DNA of 64,000 nucleotides from Bacteroidota bacterium (lineage in GTDB: Bacteria > Bacteroidota > Rhodothermia > Rhodothermales > Rubricoccaceae). The stretch is taken from the NCBI GenBank assembly GCA_039821555.1, contig JBCBNX010000009.1, positions 62,001 through 126,000 of the forward strand, written 5' to 3'. Under the pieces are notes generated by a model, which saw nothing but the letters and a program-made list of their open reading frames with translations, did no database searches and was not told the origin of the DNA. A program made the translations under genes and the position numbers. Every line of letters starts with the position of its first letter. The first letter of the stretch is position 1. This document shows, one piece after another, positions 41,168-50,523 of this stretch.

Positions 41168-44020
41168 CTACCGGACAACCGTGAAGGTCTGCTGGTGCTG
41201 CGTTGTCGCGGCCGCACTCGCGACCGTGACTTGCACCACGTATACGCCGGGGGCTAGCTCGGCTGTGTCGAGCGCGTACGCGTAGACACCGGGCACCTCG
41301 GAGCGCGCGGCCTGCTGACGCACCCGCTGCCCGAGCGCATTGGTCACGGTGAGCGTCACGTCAGCCCCCTCGGCCAGGGCTAGCGGGATGGTCACCCCAC
41401 CCGTCGTCGGGTTCGGATAGGGCGCACGAAGCTCTGTCGCCTCCGGGAGCGCAGTCTCCGAGGCCGCTTGCACCGTTGGTGGGGAGGGCTTCATGCCTGC
41501 ACGCGTCGCAAGCGTGCGCGGTAGTGCTGATGCCGCGCTTAAACCCGCCGTAGCCTCGCGCAGTACCGCGGCGTCGTAATCAGGCCACCGGGCCTCTACC
41601 TCGGCGAGTGCCGCCTCCGCCCCACCCCGATCCTTCGCGTCTGAGGCGAGCATGTAGCGCACGAGCCACCCTTGCCGCCCATGCTCCGTCTCCCCGTACT
41701 CCGCGATGAGCACGTCCGCGTCAGCCTGCGCCTCATCCACCCGGCCTGTACCGTAGTGGATCGCAGCCCGTGCTTCGAGGGCGTAGGGGCGGTGCGTAGT
41801 TCGGCGGCTCTGCCCAAAGAGAAAACCCTCGAGGCCAGGATGCGCCTCGTCGCTGCCCAACTGTGCGGCCACCTCATAGGCTCGGCGGGTTTCGGCAGGC
41901 GTGCGGGCGCGCTGGATGGCACTCACGATGTGCCCGATACCGACCGCCGGGTCCTTGTTCTCGATGCCGTCTGCGATGGCCCACCAACGCTCGGGCATCA
42001 TGCCTGCAGGCGGCCCTCCTGCGGTCTGCTCCGTGCTCGGTGTGTCCGTGCCCGGCATGCTCGTCCGGGCCATGTGGTTCGTCTCGCCGGTGATCTCAAG
42101 GACACCACAAGTTGTGGAGACGTTCGGAGGGCTCGCGAGAAAGGGGTCGCCGTCGAAGATCCCCCCATTCTGCGTATCCACGAAGGTGAGGTCCGGGCCA
42201 GGAGCGTTGGTCTGGCCGTCGTTCCAGTAGTTGCACTCAGCGATCACATCTGCTGCGTAGATCCGGGCGTGGTGCTCGTTGGCGTTGATGACGCCGCGCC
42301 GGAACCAGCTATGGCGATAGTTGTCATCAAACCCTATTCCCTGCCCGCCGCCATAGACCGTACCGCCTGCGTCGGCATAGAGCGTGTTCGCGCCGCTGCT
42401 CGTGATGAAGTTGTTCTGGTCGTTGGCACCAGCGTTGCGTCCTGGGAACCCGAAGATGATACGCCCCTCGCCGTGCGCGCGTGCTCCATTCTGCCCACTT
42501 AGGTCGATTTCGGTCTCGCGGAGGTAGATGTCGCCGAACGTGGTGGTGTAGACGCCGACGCTACCACTTTCGAAAATGGTGACGTCGTCGAGGTAGACAT
42601 CGGCGTGGTTGCCTGCCACGACCCCGTTCCCACCAGGGGAAAGGATTTGAGAAAGTCGCTGGCTACTTGGTTGCACAACCACATCGGCCTGGTTTCCGAC
42701 AACGAAAAGGCCCGCTCCGGTTCCGCCATCAAGGACTACCCCCTCCAGCGTCACATCGGCGTTCTCGACGCGAACGGTGGGGGCAGGGCTGTTGCCGATC
42801 ATGCTGTCCACGCCTTCCACAGTGGCGTCCTGAAGAAGCCCTGTACTACCGGGCTGGTAGCGGATGCCGCCCCAGCCATCGGTGGGGTTCGACGCAGTGA
42901 AGGTCGTGCCCTCCGCATTGAGCGCCCCGTGCACGATGAGCCGCTTGCCCGGTGCAAACTTTAGTGTTTCGCCGTAGAGAGTCAACGACTCATTGGAGTC
43001 GATAACTAGATCTTGGTCAAAGACAGGCAAGTCCACTCCTATGGAGCGTCCGCCAAGCGCCGTAGAACGCATGCGTGTGTGCTGATCTCCTTCAAACCTC
43101 TCCTTACACAGATCTGAGGAGTAGCTCATGTAGTTGTCAATAGGATCAGGTCCGTTAGCATCTTGGCAAGAATCCTGCGAGGGACAACTGCCACCCGCTC
43201 CCAAGTCGCTGTGTGGGGCTGTGCTACACATACCGTCCCCATACTCGTTACACTCACAGAATCCGTTGTCGTCCAAGTCACTAAACTGAGGACAACATCC
43301 TGGCTGTGGCCCATTAGTACATACAGGCACACTGTCTGCATGGCACCCACCAGCGAACGTGTGTAAGAGACCGAGCCAGTGACCGACCTCGTGCACCAAT
43401 ACCCCCCCGTCGAACGTCGCCCCCACACGCGGCCATGCGTGGTTCCCCGGAAATGTGTCATAGTCTATGTATACACCGTCGAAATATTCGCCGACACTTC
43501 CGGTAGGCCAAGCCCCATCTAGTCGTGCGGCCAGCACTCCCGAGTAAACGTTGAGAACTTGCGTGGGCATGATGTTCAATGACTGACTTACTGGCCCAGG
43601 ACTATCTAAGTTGTAAAACAAGGCACCATCATTAACTCTATTTACCCCTAGCATATAAAATTCAATATCCGAATCCCTAAATCCGATATTCAGAGAATCA
43701 AGCTGAAGCTGTATCGTTAAATCTGTATGGTTGCCAATGCCGTTTTGGTCGTAGATAATGTGAAACACGACCGGAATACGAATGGTAGGGCGTGATGGCC
43801 CGGTAACTCCAGGAGTGCTGTAGTCCAGAGGCTCTACGAACCCAGGTGTTACTGTCCCGCACCAATCGGTTTGGCTCCCCTGGGCGCTGACCAGAGCAGA
43901 AGCGACAAGCGAAAACGTGAGGCCCATGAGTGCCAAGCATCGCGACCACTGGGCAAGTGCTACGCTACCAGAGAGAGAGACTATTCGACATGGCAGATCC
44001 TTAGACGACCGGTGAAACAA
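41168..44020 (-). CDS. Exported M43 (pappalysin-type) zinc metalloprotease with T9SS sorting domain
   Basis: About 950 residues if started at the TTG at 44020. An internal ATG at 43927 would leave a poor signal peptide, so the exact start is uncertain. The export signal ends A-S-A-L-V-S-A-Q. Catalytic motif H-E-V-G-H-W-L-G-L-L-H-T-F lies near 209-221 and the Met-turn N-Y-M-S-Y-S near 294, as in M43B proteases. Many paired cysteines lie between. From about 330 to 600, repeated short beta segments (N-A-D-V-T-L-E-G-V-V-L-D-G-G) suggest a right-handed beta-helix. A helical region precedes the sorting domain (Y-P-N-P-T-T-G, A-L-G-Q-R-V, P-G-V-Y-V-V, end F-T-V-V-R). The protease part is visibly AT-richer than the rest. 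Confidence 0.87.
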   Translation of the reverse strand: MFHRSSKDLPCRIVSLSGSVALAQWSRCLALMGLTFSLVASALVSAQGSQTDWCGTVTPGFVEPLDYSTPGVTGPSRPTIRIPVVFHIIYDQNGIGNHTDLTIQLQLDSLNIGFRDSDIEFYMLGVNRVNDGALFYNLDSPGPVSQSLNIMPTQVLNVYSGVLAARLDGAWPTGSVGEYFDGVYIDYDTFPGNHAWPRVGATFDGGVLVHEVGHWLGLLHTFAGGCHADSVPVCTNGPQPGCCPQFSDLDDNGFCECNEYGDGMCSTAPHSDLGAGGSCPSQDSCQDANGPDPIDNYMSYSSDLCKERFEGDQHTRMRSTALGGRSIGVDLPVFDQDLVIDSNESLTLYGETLKFAPGKRLIVHGALNAEGTTFTASNPTDGWGGIRYQPGSTGLLQDATVEGVDSMIGNSPAPTVRVENADVTLEGVVLDGGTGAGLFVVGNQADVVVQPSSQRLSQILSPGGNGVVAGNHADVYLDDVTIFESGSVGVYTTTFGDIYLRETEIDLSGQNGARAHGEGRIIFGFPGRNAGANDQNNFITSSGANTLYADAGGTVYGGGQGIGFDDNYRHSWFRRGVINANEHHARIYAADVIAECNYWNDGQTNAPGPDLTFVDTQNGGIFDGDPFLASPPNVSTTCGVLEITGETNHMARTSMPGTDTPSTEQTAGGPPAGMMPERWWAIADGIENKDPAVGIGHIVSAIQRARTPAETRRAYEVAAQLGSDEAHPGLEGFLFGQSRRTTHRPYALEARAAIHYGTGRVDEAQADADVLIAEYGETEHGRQGWLVRYMLASDAKDRGGAEAALAEVEARWPDYDAAVLREATAGLSAASALPRTLATRAGMKPSPPTVQAASETALPEATELRAPYPNPTTGGVTIPLALAEGADVTLTVTNALGQRVRQQAARSEVPGVYAYALDTAELAPGVYVVQVTVASAAATTQHQQTFTVVR

Positions 44021-44262
44021 CAGAAGCCCGTGGTAGGATGCCTTATGGTAGCTCTACGCGAACGGCTATCCAAACTATCTTTTCGGAGTCACAGATCTGC
44101 CTAAAGCCATCAGGAGGCATTCCCCTACAAACGGGTATACGTGAAGTCCAGGCCAAGCACAGCCGTTGATGTAGGTCTGCCTGGACCGTTCGGGGCACGG
44201 AATGGGTAGCAGCCCCTATCCTCTCCCACGATTTTTCTACCCGTCCTCCGGATTGCTACTCG

Positions 44263-46098
44263 ATGGCTGAACCTGCTACCCTGACTTATCCCCGCCTCGG
44301 GGCCCTCGTCGAAGACGGCGGCACCCGCTTCCGCGGCTTCGCGCCCAAGGCGTCTGCGCTCACGCTCCACCTCGAAGGCGACGCGGCCCAGACCATCGAG
44401 ATGACGCCCGTGGAGGACCTGGGCACGGGCCTCTTCGAGGCGTTCGTGGAGGGCGTCGGTGCGGGCGCGCGCTACCGGTTCCAGATGGACGACCAGACGC
44501 CGTTCCCGGACCCGGCCTCGCGCTACCAGCCCGAGGGCGTCCACGGGCCAAGCGAGGTCGTGGACCCGAGCGCCTACGACTGGCAGGACGGTAACTGGAG
44601 CGGCCTCGCGCAGACCGACCTTGTCTTCTACGAACTGCACGTCGGCACCTTCACGCCGGAGGGCACGCTGGCCGCCGCGCGCCGCAGGCTGCCGCACCTC
44701 AAAGCGCTCGGCATCACCGCCGTCGAGCTGATGCCGCTGGCCGACTTCCCCGGCCGCTGGAGCTGGGGCTATGACCACGCCGCGCTCTTCGCGCCGAGCC
44801 GCGCCTACGGCACGCCTGACGACCTCCGCGCCTTCGTGGACACGGCCCACCAACTCGGCCTCGCCGTCTTCCACGACGTCATCTACAACCACCTCGGTCC
44901 CGATGGCGCCTACATCGCCGCCTACGCGCCGATGTTCACCAAGAAGGCCCGCACGCCGTGGGGCGCCGCCATCAACCTCGACGACGAAGGCAGCGAGGGC
45001 GTCCGCACCTTCTTTATCGAGAATGCCCGCTACTGGCTCCGGGAGTACCACTTCGACGGGCTGCGGCTCGACGCCACGCACACGCTGCGCGACCGCTCCG
45101 AGCCGCACTTCCTGCGCGAACTCCGCGACGCGGTCCGCGCCTTCGAGGCCGAGCACGAGACGCACTACCGCTTCATCATCGCCGAGGACCACCGCAACCT
45201 CAACACGCTCATCTTCCCCGTGGATGACGAGGACGCCCCCGGCTACGGCCTCGACGGCGTCTGGACGGACGACTTCCACCACCAGGTCCGCAACTTCACC
45301 GCGGGCGACTCGCGCGGCTACTACGGCGCCTTCATCGGCACGCAGGCGCGCGACATCGCGCACACGCTCACGCAGGGCTGGTTCTACGACGGCCGCCGCA
45401 ACCCGCTCACGGGCAAGGCGTGGGGCACCGAGACGAACCCGCGCAAAGGCCCCGAGGTGCGCCTCGACCAGTGCGTGATCTGCATCCAGAACCACGACCA
45501 GGTCGGCAACCGCCCGGGCGGCACGCGCCTCACCGACGACATCGACTTGGCCACCTACCGCGCGGCAACGGCAGCGCTGCTCTTCCCGCCGCTCACGCCG
45601 CTCCTCTTCCAAGGCCAGGAGTGGGCCGCCCGCACGCCGTTCCAATTCTTCACCGACCACAACGACGAGATCGGCCCGACCATCCTGCCGGGCCGCCGCC
45701 GCGAGATGCGCGACCACGCGGGCTTCCGCGACGGCGTCCCTGACCCGCAAGACCCCGCGACGTTCGAGAACAGCAAGCTCGACTGGCGCGAACTCGTCCT
45801 GCCGGAGCACAAAGGCACGCTGGCCTACTACCAGGACCTGCTCGCGCTGCGCAAGACGCTCGGCGGCGAGTACACCTCTACCGCGCATGGGCGCTTCGGC
45901 CTCCGCCTCGTGCGCGGAGACTACTACCTGCTCATCAGCTTCGAGGGCGACGCGAGCATGCACATCCCGAAGGACACCGAGTTGGCGTGGCACAGCGAGC
46001 AGGAGACCTATGTCCCCGATCCGCAGCCGCCGACGGTCGAGAACCTGCGCGTGAACTTCCGCCGCCCCGGCGCGGCGCTGTTCAAGACGATCGAGTAA
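44263..46098 (+). CDS. treZ: Malto-oligosyltrehalose trehalohydrolase
   Basis: GH13 enzyme that releases trehalose from maltooligosyl-trehalose, second step of the TreY/TreZ pathway. The 611 residues show an N-terminal CBM48-like beta domain (F-R-G-F-A-P-K-A, G-A-R-Y-R-F-Q), then Y-E-L-H-V-G-T-F-T-P-E-G-T, A-V-E-L-M-P-L-A-D-F-P-G-R-W-S-W-G-Y, and V-I-Y-N-H-L-G-P-D-G. The catalytic residues are nucleophile Asp270 (L-R-L-D-A-T-H), acid/base Glu308 (I-A-E-D-H) and Asp412 (Q-N-H-D-Q-V-G-N-R). These motifs are TreZ-specific rather than GlgB. The partner treY is not in the window. Trehalose would serve as compatible solute or storage sugar. Confidence 0.96.
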   Translation: MAEPATLTYPRLGALVEDGGTRFRGFAPKASALTLHLEGDAAQTIEMTPVEDLGTGLFEAFVEGVGAGARYRFQMDDQTPFPDPASRYQPEGVHGPSEVVDPSAYDWQDGNWSGLAQTDLVFYELHVGTFTPEGTLAAARRRLPHLKALGITAVELMPLADFPGRWSWGYDHAALFAPSRAYGTPDDLRAFVDTAHQLGLAVFHDVIYNHLGPDGAYIAAYAPMFTKKARTPWGAAINLDDEGSEGVRTFFIENARYWLREYHFDGLRLDATHTLRDRSEPHFLRELRDAVRAFEAEHETHYRFIIAEDHRNLNTLIFPVDDEDAPGYGLDGVWTDDFHHQVRNFTAGDSRGYYGAFIGTQARDIAHTLTQGWFYDGRRNPLTGKAWGTETNPRKGPEVRLDQCVICIQNHDQVGNRPGGTRLTDDIDLATYRAATAALLFPPLTPLLFQGQEWAARTPFQFFTDHNDEIGPTILPGRRREMRDHAGFRDGVPDPQDPATFENSKLDWRELVLPEHKGTLAYYQDLLALRKTLGGEYTSTAHGRFGLRLVRGDYYLLISFEGDASMHIPKDTELAWHSEQETYVPDPQPPTVENLRVNFRRPGAALFKTIE

Positions 46099-46114
46099 GC
46101 CCCAACGACACTCG

Positions 46115-47305
46115 ATGCTGCCCTTCGCCGACCTCGTGGTGCTGGAACTGGCGAGCGTCCTCGCTGGGCCGAGCGTGGGGCAGTTCTTCGCCGAACTCGG
46201 CGCGACTGTGCTCAAGGTAGAGAGCCCACGCACGCGCGGCGATGTGACGCGGCGCTGGCGACTGCCCACCGAGCCCGAGACCGACCGGCCAGCCTACTTC
46301 ACGGCCATCAACTGGGGCAAGCGATCGCTCGCGCTCGACCTCGCCCACACCGAGGGCCGCGCCCTGCTGCATCGCCTCGTCCAACAGAGCGACGTGGTGC
46401 TGACCTCGTTTCGCCCCGGCGCTGACGCGCGCCTCGGCGCCGACACGCCGACGCTGCGAGCGCTGAACCCCCGTGCGATCGTCGCCTCGATCTCGGGCTA
46501 CGGCCCGGACAACCCGCGTGCGGGCTACGACGCCGTCGTGCAGGCCGAGAGCGGCTGGATGTTCATGAACGGCGCCCCCGACGGCCCGGCGACGAAGCTG
46601 CCCGTCGCGCTGGTGGATGTGCTCGCCGCGCACCAACTGAAGCAGGCGATCCTCGTGGCGCTCCTCCAGCGCGAGCGGACGGGCGAGGGCACCGCTGTCC
46701 ATGTCGCGCTGCTGGATGCCGCCGTAAGTGCGCTTGTCAACCAGGCAAGTAACTGGCTCAACGCCAGTCACAGTCCGCAGCGGATGGGCTCGGCTCACCC
46801 CAACATTGCGCCCTACGGCTCGCTCTTCCGCACCGCCGACGGGCGTGACCTCCTGCTCGCGGTGGGTACCGACCGCCAGTTCGCGCACCTCTGCGCGGTG
46901 CTCGGCCTCGACGCGTTGCCTGACGACCCGCGCTTTGCCACCAACGCGGCCCGCGTGCGCCACCGCGTAGCCCTCGAAGCACAGCTCGCCCCGCCGATTC
47001 TCACACACGAGCGCGATGATCTTCTTGCGGACCTCCACGCATTGCACGTCCCTGCGGGTGGCGTGCGGTCGCTGCCCGAGGTGTTTGCCGAGCCCGGTCC
47101 ACAAGCGCAGGTCGTGCGGGCCGACGGTCTCGCAGCCGTCCGCCAGGCTGCGTTTCGGATGGAGGGCGCTGCAACAAAGGACCTGGCGCCGCCCCCCGCC
47201 TACGCTTCGGACACCGCCTCGGTGCTGCGCGACCGTCTCGGCCTCGATGCCCCGGAGACCGCGCGCCTCGCTGAGGTCGGAGCCATCGAGACTGCGAGCG
47301 CGTAG
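46115..47305 (+). CDS. CaiB/BaiF family (class III) CoA transferase
   Basis: Transfers CoA between carboxylic acids through an aspartyl-CoA intermediate. The 396 residues show L-V-V-L-E-L-A-S-V-L-A-G-P-S-V-G-Q, L-G-A-T-V-L-K-V-E, N-W-G-K-R-S-L-A-L-D-L, S-D-V-V-L-T-S-F-R-P-G, S-I-S-G-Y-G-P, Y-D-A-V-V-Q-A-E-S-G-W-M, and the catalytic-aspartate region P-V-A-L-V-D-V-L-A-A-H-Q. Substrate specificity cannot be read. It begins 16 bases after treZ and 41 bases precede the aldo/keto reductase, so the three may form an operon, although no pathway obviously connects them. Confidence 0.92.
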   Translation: MLPFADLVVLELASVLAGPSVGQFFAELGATVLKVESPRTRGDVTRRWRLPTEPETDRPAYFTAINWGKRSLALDLAHTEGRALLHRLVQQSDVVLTSFRPGADARLGADTPTLRALNPRAIVASISGYGPDNPRAGYDAVVQAESGWMFMNGAPDGPATKLPVALVDVLAAHQLKQAILVALLQRERTGEGTAVHVALLDAAVSALVNQASNWLNASHSPQRMGSAHPNIAPYGSLFRTADGRDLLLAVGTDRQFAHLCAVLGLDALPDDPRFATNAARVRHRVALEAQLAPPILTHERDDLLADLHALHVPAGGVRSLPEVFAEPGPQAQVVRADGLAAVRQAAFRMEGAATKDLAPPPAYASDTASVLRDRLGLDAPETARLAEVGAIETASA

Positions 47306-47346
47306 GCCACATTCACGTCCCGCTCACGTCTTTTCTCCTGCGTCCC

Positions 47347-48216
47347 ATGGCTACGCTTCCCGCTCACGGTTCCGGCACCTTTCACCTCGGCGGCACCACG
47401 CCTATGCATCGCCTCGGCTTCGGCGCGATGCGCATCACGGGCGACGGTGTCTGGGGGCCTCCGAAGGATCACGCGAACGCCCTCGCGGTGCTACGCCGTG
47501 CGGTGGACCTCGGCATCACGTTCATCGACACTGCCGATGCCTACGGCCCGGACGTCTCTGAAGACCTCATCGCCGAAGCGCTGTACCCGTATGCCGACGG
47601 GATCGTGATCGCCACGAAGGGCGGGCTCACGCGACAGGGGCCGAGCCAATGGGCTCCCGTCGGGCGGCCCGAGTACCTGCGCCAGTGCTGCGAGATGAGC
47701 CTGCGTCGCCTCAAGCTCGACGCGATCCCGCTCTACCAACTCCACCGCATCGACCCGCGCGTGCCGCAGGACGAGCAGTTTGGCGTGCTCAAAGACTTGC
47801 AGGACGAGGGCAAGGTGGTGCACCTCGGACTCTCGGAAGTCGGCGTTGCCGAGATCGAGGCGGCGGCCCAGCACTTCACGGTAGCCACCGTGCAAAATCG
47901 CTACAGCCTCGGCCACCGCGAGCACGAGGCTGTCGTCGACCATTGCGACGCACATGGCATCGGCTTTATCCCATGGTACCCCCTTGACGCTGGCAAGCTT
48001 ACCAGCAGCGATGTCCTCACCGAGACCGCCGAGGCGCTGGGAGCTACGCACGCGCAGGTAGCGCTCGCCTGGCTGCTCAGGCGCTCGGCCACGATGCTAC
48101 CTATTCCAGGTACCGGTAGCCTGGCTCACCTGGAGGAAAACACCGACGCGGCCACATTCAATATAAAAGATGAACATTTCAAGAAGCTGAATGCGGCGAC
48201 TAAAGCGGCGGTGTGA
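47347..48216 (+). CDS. Aldo/keto reductase
   Basis: A 289-residue NADPH-dependent oxidoreductase with a TIM-barrel fold. Seen: L-G-F-G-A-M-R-I-T-G, the catalytic F-I-D-T-A-D-A-Y-G (Asp and Tyr), I-A-T-K-G-G (Lys), L-Y-Q-L-H-R-I-D-P (His), H-L-G-L-S-E-V-G-V, V-Q-N-R-Y-S-L, and the cofactor-binding I-P-G-T-G-S near the end. It belongs to the broad aryl-alcohol-dehydrogenase/oxidoreductase group; the physiological substrate is unknown. It is full length. Confidence 0.93.
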   Translation: MATLPAHGSGTFHLGGTTPMHRLGFGAMRITGDGVWGPPKDHANALAVLRRAVDLGITFIDTADAYGPDVSEDLIAEALYPYADGIVIATKGGLTRQGPSQWAPVGRPEYLRQCCEMSLRRLKLDAIPLYQLHRIDPRVPQDEQFGVLKDLQDEGKVVHLGLSEVGVAEIEAAAQHFTVATVQNRYSLGHREHEAVVDHCDAHGIGFIPWYPLDAGKLTSSDVLTETAEALGATHAQVALAWLLRRSATMLPIPGTGSLAHLEENTDAATFNIKDEHFKKLNAATKAAV

Positions 48217-48297
48217 CTGACCGAACAGGCACGCGGTTTGACTGAGGTAGGCTCATGCACTTCTAGCTGCCCTTCTCCCCGCAAGTCTCTAGTCCTG

Positions 48298-48681
48298 ATG
48301 TCGAATTCTCCCTCGTCCGAGCAACTGCACCGTCTGGTTCTTCTCTATTTAGCCGTAACCTACGGACAAGACCGTACGCTGCACCCCCGTGAAGAAGCCG
48401 CGATCGTCCACCTCGTCCAGCGCTGGGTGCCGAGGCTGAGCGGCGCGCAGGTTCGCTCCGTTGTAACGACGGCCCTGACGGCCTACCGCGGAGGCACGCT
48501 ATGCAACGTAGACTGCCTAGCCGCCTCCCTCGCCGAGTGGCTGGACGAGGCTACGCGCCTCGCCGTCCTTGCCGACCTAGGCCGCGTCGCTCGCGCCGAC
48601 GGAGTGCTCTCCTTGGAGGAAGCAGCAACCATCCGCCGCATCCGCTCAGTCTGGAAGCACGGACTCGCCTGGCAAAAGTAG
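48298..48681 (+). CDS. TerB-like helical protein
   Basis: A 127-residue cytosolic all-helical protein. Q-L-H-R-L-V-L-L-Y-L-A-V-T-Y, H-P-R-E-E-A-A-I-V-H-L-V and A-R-A-D-G-V-L-S-L-E-E-A-A-T-I-R-R-I follow the TerB/DjlA-like domain, where A-D-G-x-L-x-x-x-E is a characteristic acidic motif. Other TerB-system genes (TerD, TerC) are absent. ATG at 48298 gives a compact domain. A 15-bp stem follows on the way to rho. Confidence 0.7.
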   Translation: MSNSPSSEQLHRLVLLYLAVTYGQDRTLHPREEAAIVHLVQRWVPRLSGAQVRSVVTTALTAYRGGTLCNVDCLAASLAEWLDEATRLAVLADLGRVARADGVLSLEEAATIRRIRSVWKHGLAWQK

Positions 48682-48724
48682 ACAGCAGCCGTTTGCGTTT
48701 TCATACGGCCCTCCTGCTCACATA

Positions 48725-48763
48725 CACCGCGCCTCGATCCCACTGGGAGATCGAGGCGCGGTG
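48725..48763. terminator. 15-bp perfect hairpin between convergent terB-like gene and rho
   Basis: CACCGCGCCTCGATC (48725-48739) pairs with GATCGAGGCGCGGTG (48749-48763). No T tract follows on either strand, so it may block exonucleases or end transcripts with Rho. A perfect 15-bp tandem duplication (GCGGTGCTGTTGGAT x2, 48758-48787) overlaps its right arm. Confidence 0.65.
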
Positions 48764-48787
48764 CTGTTGGATGCGGTGCTGTTGGAT
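48758..48787. repeat. Perfect 15-bp tandem duplication
   Basis: GCGGTGCTGTTGGAT occurs twice head to tail, ending nine bases before the rho stop codon and overlapping the right arm of the hairpin. Confidence 0.85.
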
Positions 48788-48795
48788 GGAGCCGC

Positions 48796-50523
48796 CTACA
48801 GTTCGGCGGGGATCAGCTCGTTGAGCAGGTGCGCGTTCGTCGGCGACATCTGAACGTGCTTGATGAGCGCCTGCATCGCCTCGACGGGGTGGCGCGAGTT
48901 GAGCGCGCGGAGCAGCATGTGGTGCTGGACGGTCGCGTCGCCGAGGAGGCGTTCCTCGTTGCGCGTGCCCGACTTGCGGAGGTTGATCGCTGGGAAGATG
49001 CGCTTGTCGGCGAGTTCGCGGTCGAGGACGATCTCTGCGTTGCCGGTGCCCTTGAACTCCTCGAAGATCACGTCGTCCATGCGGCTGCCCGTCTCGATGA
49101 GCGCCGTAGCGATGATCGTGAGCGAGCCGCCGCCTTCGATGTTGCGCGCCGCGCCGAAGATGCGGCGGGGGACGACGAGCGCCTTTGAGTCGAGGCCGCC
49201 CGACATGGTGCGGCCGGAGCCGCCCTTGAACATGTTGAACGTGCGGCCGAGGCGCGTGATCGAGTCGAGGAGCATCACCACGTCGTGGCCCTGCTCGACG
49301 AGACGGCGGCTGTACTCGAACGCCAGCGTGGCCACGCGGACGTGGTTGTCTTCCTGGAAGTCGTTCGACGAGGCGAAGACGCGCGCGGGCGTGTTGCGGA
49401 TGAAGTCGGTGACCTCCTCCGGGCGCTCGTCGATGAGGAGCGCGATGAGCTTCGTGTCGGGGTGGTTGTGCGCGATGCCGGTGGCGAGCTTCTTGAGCAT
49501 CACCGTCTTGCCCGTGCGCGGCGGCGCGACGATGAGCGCGCGCTGCCCCTTGCCGAGCGGAGCGACGAGCTCCACGACTCGCATCGAGATATCGGTCGGG
49601 CTCGTGACGAGGTTGAACTTCTCGTTCGGATAGACGACGAGGCCGCGGTCGAAGTCCTCGACCTGCTTCCACTCGTCGGGCTCCATGCCCATCACAGCAT
49701 CGACTTGCGAGACCTGCATGGCGCCTTTGCGGCCGGGCTTGAGCTCGCCTTTGATGACTGCGCCGTCGCGGATGTTGAACTTCTGGATGAGCGGGGGCGG
49801 CATGAACGAGTCGTTGTCGCCCTTCGGCAGCGCGTAGTGAAGATCGCGGATGAAGCCGAACTTCTTGTCGCCGATCATCTCCAGCATGCCCTCGAACGGG
49901 ACGCCGGGCTTGCTGCTGCTGCCGCCCTTGTTGCCTTTCTTGGAGCGGCTGCGCTTGCTGCGCTTGCTACGACCGTTGCGGCTGGACCGGCCGTCGTCGT
50001 CGCTGTCGGACTCGCCGGCATCGTCGCGGCCCTGCGGGGGGGCGTCGCTGGCGGCGGCGTCGCTGGCGGCCACGGGCGCGTCGTCCTGCGCGTCGTCGCT
50101 GGAGGCTACGGGCTCAGGCTCGGCCTTGCGGCGGGTCCGACGGCGGCGCGGCTTCGTTTCCGCGAGGGCTTCGTCTGCGGCGGGAGCACTGTCGGCTTCT
50201 GCCGCGGGGGCAGCAGCCGGAGCCGCTTCGGCTTCAGCCGCAGCGGTCTCGGCGGCAGGCGCGGCCTTTTTGCGGCGGGTGCTACGGCGGCGCGGCTTCG
50301 GCTTAGCGTCGTCAGACGCGGCCTGCTCGGCGTCGGCCTCTGCGACCTCGACCTTCCTCGCGCGGGTGCGGCGGGTGCGTTTAGGGGGCGCCTCGGCCTG
50401 CTCCGTGCCCTCGGCGGCGGTCTGCGCGTCCGGGGCATCGGGCTGGGCCTGCGTGTCCTGCGAGGCGGGAGACGCCGACGCGGCGTCTTGCTCAGCGCGC
50501 TTAGCGCTAGGGGTACGTGCCAT
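48796..50523 (-). CDS. rho: Transcription termination factor Rho with long N-terminal extension
   Basis: Hexameric RNA helicase that terminates transcription. The 575 residues begin with about 205 low-complexity Ala/Glu/Pro/Arg residues containing four basic blocks (about 46-57, 74-86, 124-133, 186-199). An RNA-binding cold-shock-like domain (about 210-290, K-F-G-F-I-R-D) and the ATPase follow: Walker A A-P-P-R-T-G-K-T near 331-338, D-E-R-P-E-E-V-T, L-L-D-S-I-T-R-L-G-R-T, G-G-L-D-S-K-A-L, F-G-A-A-R-N-I-E-G-G-G-S-L-T and E-F-K-G-T-G-N. Disordered N-terminal insertions are known in Bacteroidetes Rho. Start ATG at 50523. A promoter about 490 bases upstream implies a long leader. Confidence 0.96.
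   Translation of the reverse strand: MARTPSAKRAEQDAASASPASQDTQAQPDAPDAQTAAEGTEQAEAPPKRTRRTRARKVEVAEADAEQAASDDAKPKPRRRSTRRKKAAPAAETAAAEAEAAPAAAPAAEADSAPAADEALAETKPRRRRTRRKAEPEPVASSDDAQDDAPVAASDAAASDAPPQGRDDAGESDSDDDGRSSRNGRSKRSKRSRSKKGNKGGSSSKPGVPFEGMLEMIGDKKFGFIRDLHYALPKGDNDSFMPPPLIQKFNIRDGAVIKGELKPGRKGAMQVSQVDAVMGMEPDEWKQVEDFDRGLVVYPNEKFNLVTSPTDISMRVVELVAPLGKGQRALIVAPPRTGKTVMLKKLATGIAHNHPDTKLIALLIDERPEEVTDFIRNTPARVFASSNDFQEDNHVRVATLAFEYSRRLVEQGHDVVMLLDSITRLGRTFNMFKGGSGRTMSGGLDSKALVVPRRIFGAARNIEGGGSLTIIATALIETGSRMDDVIFEEFKGTGNAEIVLDRELADKRIFPAINLRKSGTRNEERLLGDATVQHHMLLRALNSRHPVEAMQALIKHVQMSPTNAHLLNELIPAEL

Noticed and set aside
46115..48216. A metabolic operon linking treZ, CoA transferase and aldo/keto reductase
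   Set aside because: Close spacing only; no shared pathway can be named from sequence, so no joint function is asserted.
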